A stretch of DNA of 44,005 bases, taken from positions 1-44,005 of the forward strand of contig CAZOMM010000003.1 of the NCBI GenBank assembly GCA_964581165.1. Direction: 5' to 3'. This DNA is from CAZPAN01 sp964581165 (GTDB lineage Bacteria > Actinomycetota > Coriobacteriia > Coriobacteriales > CADBOM01). The notes beneath the pieces are model-generated. The model saw only the letters and a program-made list of their open reading frames with translations, was not told the DNA's origin and searched no databases. The position numbers were made by a program, and so were the translations under genes. Shown piece after piece: positions 41,801 through 44,005 of this stretch. The first letter of the stretch is position 1, and each line of letters begins with the position of its first letter.

Positions 41801-42814
41801 TTTGACTGTGCAAGCGTTTACTTCTTCAGACTCATCCAATCCCTGCAGCTGACCTGTGTGAGCTAGGTATTTTGCACCGATCGTCCCCATATCCATAAGA
41901 CAGATGGGACGATTTTGGCGGCCAAGTTCTTCTCGTATTTGTAGATAACGATTAAATGCCATTTGCACCACTGAGTCATCAATTTTGATTTCGTCTAGCT
42001 CGGTAGAAAATGTGGTGTGGCGGCAGTGGTCCGACCAGTATGTATCGATCATTTTGATCTCGGTGATGGTAGGATGGCGACCTTCTTTGGCAAAGTAGTC
42101 CCTGCAAAAAATTGCATCCGCCAAATCCATTGCTAGGCCACGTTCGTTTATAAAATCTGCAAGGGCAGCCTCATTCATATTAGTAAAGCCATCGAGTATT
42201 TCGACTGCTTGAGGATCTGGCTGCTCTAGCTCAAGCGTATCAACTGGATCTAGCGAGGCCTCGCGGGCTTCGACTGGATTGATCACATAGTGCTTGATAG
42301 CTTCGATGTCTGTTGCAGATAGCTCGCCTGTGAGAATGTAGACCTTGGCGCTTCGAACTTCGGGACGTTCTCCTTGGCTGATTAATTGGATGCATTCGCT
42401 GGCTGAGTCGGCTCTTTGATCGAACTGCCCGGGGAGGTATTCGACTGCAAAGATGGTGTTGTTTTGGGGTGTGGAGTTTTGGTGTGGGCTATTGTGTGTG
42501 GAGCTCTGCGGGGTGCCTTGCTGCGGGCTGTCTTGGTAGGGGCTGTCTTGGCGTGGGCCGTCTTGCTCGCTGCTTTGGGCCTCGTTTTGTATCTCTGGAA
42601 GCTCTCGATAGGCAGTGTCAGATTGAGGCTCGCTAAAAACCGTGGGTATGCATCTTTCAAAGAGTTCGTCTGTAATACCCTCAACATCGTAGCGATTCAA
42701 AATTCTCAGGCTCTTTAAGCTTTCAATTCCGAGAAGGCTGCGAAGCTCTTGGCTAAGCTGTGCTGCTTCAACATCAAAACCTGACTTTTTCTCAACATAA
42801 ATTCGAGAAACCAT
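38849..42814 (-). CDS. purL: Phosphoribosylformylglycinamidine synthase, single chain
   Basis: A 1321-residue one-chain FGAM synthase: converts FGAR, glutamine and ATP to FGAM in purine synthesis. The synthase part has MIDTYWSDHCRHTTF, LFLFKNETHNHPTEIEPFGGAATCVGGAIRDPLSGRSY, GRTGRDGIGGATGSS and AVGGKDSMSG. The C-terminal glutaminase has VVIPVFPGTNCEYDTAAAF, LMIPGGFSGGDEPDGS, LGICNGFQALIKLG (Cys) and MPISHGEGRF (His, Glu). Two low-complexity insertions break the fold: residues about 82-118 (15-nt repeat, Gln/Ser/Pro-rich) and about 970-1007 (Ala/Ser/Thr/Asp-rich). The ATG at 42814 has GAAAGG upstream. It converges with miaA. Confidence 0.95.
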   Translation of the reverse strand: MVSRIYVEKKSGFDVEAAQLSQELRSLLGIESLKSLRILNRYDVEGITDELFERCIPTVFSEPQSDTAYRELPEIQNEAQSSEQDGPRQDSPYQDSPQQGTPQSSTHNSPHQNSTPQNNTIFAVEYLPGQFDQRADSASECIQLISQGERPEVRSAKVYILTGELSATDIEAIKHYVINPVEAREASLDPVDTLELEQPDPQAVEILDGFTNMNEAALADFINERGLAMDLADAIFCRDYFAKEGRHPTITEIKMIDTYWSDHCRHTTFSTELDEIKIDDSVVQMAFNRYLQIREELGRQNRPICLMDMGTIGAKYLAHTGQLQGLDESEEVNACTVKITCDVNGEDQDWLFLFKNETHNHPTEIEPFGGAATCVGGAIRDPLSGRSYVYQAMRVTGAGDPLVPVSETLEGKLPQRKLVTTAAAGYSSYGNQIGLATGQVSEIYHPGYIAKRMEIGAVLGATPADHVRREKPQDGDVVVLLGGRTGRDGIGGATGSSKAHSQSSIESCGAEVQKGNAPVERKIQRLFRRKEACRLIKRCNDFGAGGVSVAIGELADGLLIDLDKVPRKYDGLDGTELAISESQERMAVALAADDVDEFIRYAHEENLEANPVAKVTGDERVRMTWRGDTIVDVSRDFLASNGAPKHMNAHIQKGSSYSSRYEGTKGTNLKERLESVLTDLNCCSSKGLGERFDSTIGAASVLMPFGGKYQLTPPCAMVAKLPVEGQTTTTSGLAWGFNPYIMECDQYRGAYLSVVESVSKMIAAGFERSKMYLSFQEYFEKLRDEATRWGKPAGALLGALMAQIDLGIGAVGGKDSMSGSFEDLDVPPTLVSFAAGTGTISRATSPEFKGADHKLLCIHPYYEPDGLLPEVNGLNQVFAYIEDLIEQGIALSVSTPGRGYAALALFEMCVGNRIGIKLAPGFDDSVLFIPAYGTFLVEAADDVKLPAPSSDVTVEEIGITIADYAIISSSTEGIGSAPDSDSAGSTADTTNAGSAEASSVTEKTSTRIDLAKLQEAWESVLEPVFPYRSKEDPKDLEVETISSTQHIPLTYHGHIARPRVVIPVFPGTNCEYDTAAAFERAGAVASTYVINNLSPDKISQSVHEVAQLIKTSQILMIPGGFSGGDEPDGSAKLITAFFRAPEITEAVRELLQDRDGLMLGICNGFQALIKLGLVPYGDIVEMNDECPTLSFNTIGRHQSCIVRTRVASNLSPWLSRSKVGDIHTMPISHGEGRFVAPKALLDELVSKGQVATQYVDINGKASMDLAANPNGSMLAIEGITSPDGRVFGKMGHTERSGDGLYLNIPEISYQPIFESGVDYFC
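39795..39905 (-). repeat. Degenerate repeat in a PurL linker before the glutaminase domain
   Basis: AGCACTGCCA/AGTACTGCCAGC and GCACTGCCAGCG phrases recur on the plus strand at spacings of about 18-30 nt. The protein reads GSAPDSDSAGSTADTTNAGS. Confidence 0.6.
42465..42569 (-). repeat. 15-nt tandem repeat (7 units) in the PurL N-terminal insertion
   Basis: Units such as GGGCTGTCTTGGTAG (plus strand, 42525), with copies at 42540 and 42555 and more diverged ones back to 42465. They encode Q-D-S-P-x type pentapeptides. Confidence 0.88.
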
Positions 42815-42878
42815 CGATATTTGCCTTTCTTTTTATTGCGAGACCTTGGTAACAAGAGCATTTAATTATCAATTGAGT

Positions 42879-42940
42879 ATCCGCATAGTACTAAGCATCC
42901 GCATAGTGCTAAACATCCGCATAGTGCTAAGCATCCGCAC
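42879..42940 (+). repeat. 18-nt tandem repeat upstream of purL
   Basis: ATCCGCATAGTGCTAAGC type units at 42879, 42897 and 42915, then a partial unit at 42933. There are no spacers between units, so it is not a CRISPR array. Confidence 0.92.
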
Positions 42941-43039
42941 ACATTTTAATCCTCCGCCTAAGTATAGTCTGCGCGTGCAAGCAACACATCAGCTAGGACG
43001 CATGTGTGCCACCTTGCAGAAGCCTTGTGCAGGCCCGCG

Positions 43040-43155
43040 CGCATGAGCACCACACTGGTCTGCGCATACGAGCGTCACACTGCCCGCGCGCACGAGTATC
43101 ACAGAGATCTGCACGTGCAAATACCGCATCGGACAGCATATACGAGTGCCACACA
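43040..43155 (+). repeat. Degenerate repeat (about 21-26 nt) upstream of the recombinase gene
   Basis: GCAT(A)(C)GAG(C)..CACA motifs recur near 43041, 43064, 43090, 43111 and 43136. The spacing varies. GC-rich and not coding by appearance. Confidence 0.65.
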
Positions 43156-43195
43156 GGTCAAACATCAAAGACAGCCTGCGATAAAGGAGGATTTT

Positions 43196-43828
43196 ATGTT
43201 GGATAAAGCGCATCCTATAACTTATGGCTATGCTCGTGTTAGCTCACGCGACCAGAACTTGGCTCGCCAACTTGAGGCTCTAGCTGCATTTGGCATTAAA
43301 GCCGACAACATCTTTGTCGATAAGGCAAGCGGGCATAACTTCGAACGCCCCGAATGGATGCGTCTTACCGAGGTGCTGCGAATGGGCGATGTGTTGGTGG
43401 TAAAGAGCATCGATCGCCTCGGCCGCAACTACGAGGAGATTATCGAGCAGTGGCGCGCGATCACAAAGGTAAGGCAAATCGATGTGGTGGTACTAGATAT
43501 GCCGCTGCTCGACACGCGCAAAGACCAAGGTGGCGTGCCGGGCGTGACGGGTGCGCTAATTTCCGACATTACACTTCAGCTGCTGTCGTACGTAGCGCAG
43601 GTGGAGCGTGAGAACATCCGCCAGCGACAGCGCGAGGGAATAGATGCTGCAAAAGCTCGCGGCGTGCGCTTTGGACGGCCTCGCAAAAAGAAGCCTAGGG
43701 CATACAAAAACACAAAGCAAAACTACCTTGACGGATCCATCACCAGATTGCAGGCGGCACAGCTTTTGGATGTGTCGGTCTCAACTTTTGATAAGTGGAT
43801 GCGCGAGGACAAGGCGAGGGTAAGATAA
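43196..43828 (+). CDS. Serine site-specific recombinase (resolvase/invertase family)
   Basis: A 210-residue small serine recombinase. The catalytic domain begins TYGYARVSSRDQNLARQLEAL with the nucleophilic serine, followed by VDKASGHNFERPEW, VLVVKSIDRLGRNYEEIIEQW and the arm LSYVAQVERENIRQRQREGI. The C-terminal helix-turn-helix follows KARGVRFGRPRKKK and reads GSITRLQAAQLLDVSVSTFDKWMRE. ATG 43196 has an ideal AAGGAGG site; the open frame upstream lies over repeats and is not used. No transposase or cargo gene is adjacent. It may act on nearby sites or be a domesticated resolvase. Confidence 0.93.
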   Translation: MLDKAHPITYGYARVSSRDQNLARQLEALAAFGIKADNIFVDKASGHNFERPEWMRLTEVLRMGDVLVVKSIDRLGRNYEEIIEQWRAITKVRQIDVVVLDMPLLDTRKDQGGVPGVTGALISDITLQLLSYVAQVERENIRQRQREGIDAAKARGVRFGRPRKKKPRAYKNTKQNYLDGSITRLQAAQLLDVSVSTFDKWMREDKARVR

Positions 43829-43870
43829 GAGGACACAGCTCTTAAGTGTGTGGGGCATCTTCAAAAAAGG

Positions 43871-43963
43871 CACGCCCCCTAAATGGGGGTACACAAGTCA
43901 GCAGGTCATGTAAAACGCACTAGAAGACAGGATGCGCCTCCTAAAGGGGCGCACAAGCCAGCA
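43871..43963 (+). repeat. Two hairpin-bearing direct repeats after the recombinase gene
   Basis: Copy 1 (43871-43905) and copy 2 (about 43932-43963) share GC(C/G)CC(C/T)CCTAAA..GGGG..CACAAG(T/C)CAGCA. Each forms a short hairpin, CCCCC-TAAAT-GGGGG in copy 1 and TGCGCC...GGGCGCA in copy 2. The start-to-start distance is about 61 nt. More copies may lie beyond the window. Confidence 0.75.
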
Positions 43964-44005
43964 AAATGGGCGGAATCTTTGGGTGTTAAAACCTACACTT
44001 TTTTA

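Larger units (their letters stand above)
42815..43195. other. Intergenic region between purL and the divergent recombinase gene
   Basis: About 380 nt without a supported gene. A purL promoter is likely near 42861-42875 (minus strand GATAAT followed by TAAA). The rest is two repeat arrays (42879-42940 and about 43040-43155). No purine riboswitch or PUR-box pair was recognised. Confidence 0.45.

Noticed and set aside
42879..42940. Possible CRISPR array
   Set aside because: The 18-nt units are directly adjacent with no spacers, there are only about 3.4 of them, and no cas gene is present.
43004..43195. N-terminal extension of the recombinase
   Set aside because: The frame is open, but it covers degenerate repeats, and AAGGAGG is ideally placed for the ATG at 43196.

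Overview
The window looks like a chromosomal segment of an anaerobic member of the Actinomycetota, most likely class Coriobacteriia. This is an inference from gene content and order, not from a marker gene. It carries the nrdR-rapZ-yvcK-whiA block next to gapA-pgk-tpiA-gpmI, a Gram-positive type LexA with a DinR-like box, menaquinone genes, a HisZ/short-HisG histidine pathway, and rny-spoVS-miaB-miaA. By eye the base composition is moderate. The sequence is a draft scaffold: three runs of exactly 100 N (4578-4677, 20939-21038, 31582-31681) mark gaps of unknown size.

Layout. 1-18: first codons of a leftward gene under a T-box leader (about 187-490, minus strand). 652-1904: two small toxin-antitoxin modules, a toxin-first pair with a ribbon-helix-helix partner and a YefM/YoeB pair. 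2187-2262: tRNA-Ala(CGC). 2597-3601: a uroporphyrinogen-decarboxylase-fold protein. 4010-4528 (minus): nitroreductase. 4679-7120 (minus): lexA-menA-menG, apparently one transcript behind a LexA box. 7445-10989: nrdR-rapZ-yvcK-whiA. 11184-16243: lower glycolysis genes gapA, pgk, tpiA and gpmI. 16329-20499: a TrpR-like regulator and dnaE. 20550-20812: a MITE-like inverted-repeat element.

21094-30099 is a complete, tightly packed histidine operon, hisZ-G-D-C-B-H-A-(FI)-E. hisF and hisI are fused, a cell-wall amidase lipoprotein gene sits before hisE, and two membrane-protein genes follow. 31976-38756 holds RNase Y, an uncharacterised GHKL ATPase, SpoVS, a PHP phosphoesterase, MiaB and MiaA. 38849-42814 (minus) is a large one-chain PurL. 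43196-43828 is a serine recombinase with repeats on both sides.

The most unusual signal is distributed. Short tandem repeats, each with its own unit sequence, sit at most gene borders. Inside reading frames the units are 12, 15, 18 or 60 nt, all multiples of three. Between genes they are mostly 11, 13, 14, 17 or about 20 nt. In-frame repeats form extra protein tails or heads (HisZ, HisD, HisH, YvcK, MenG, MiaB, MiaA, the amidase) or fill loops (PurL). A second family is the 263-bp inverted-repeat element after dnaE, with partial relatives after three other genes.
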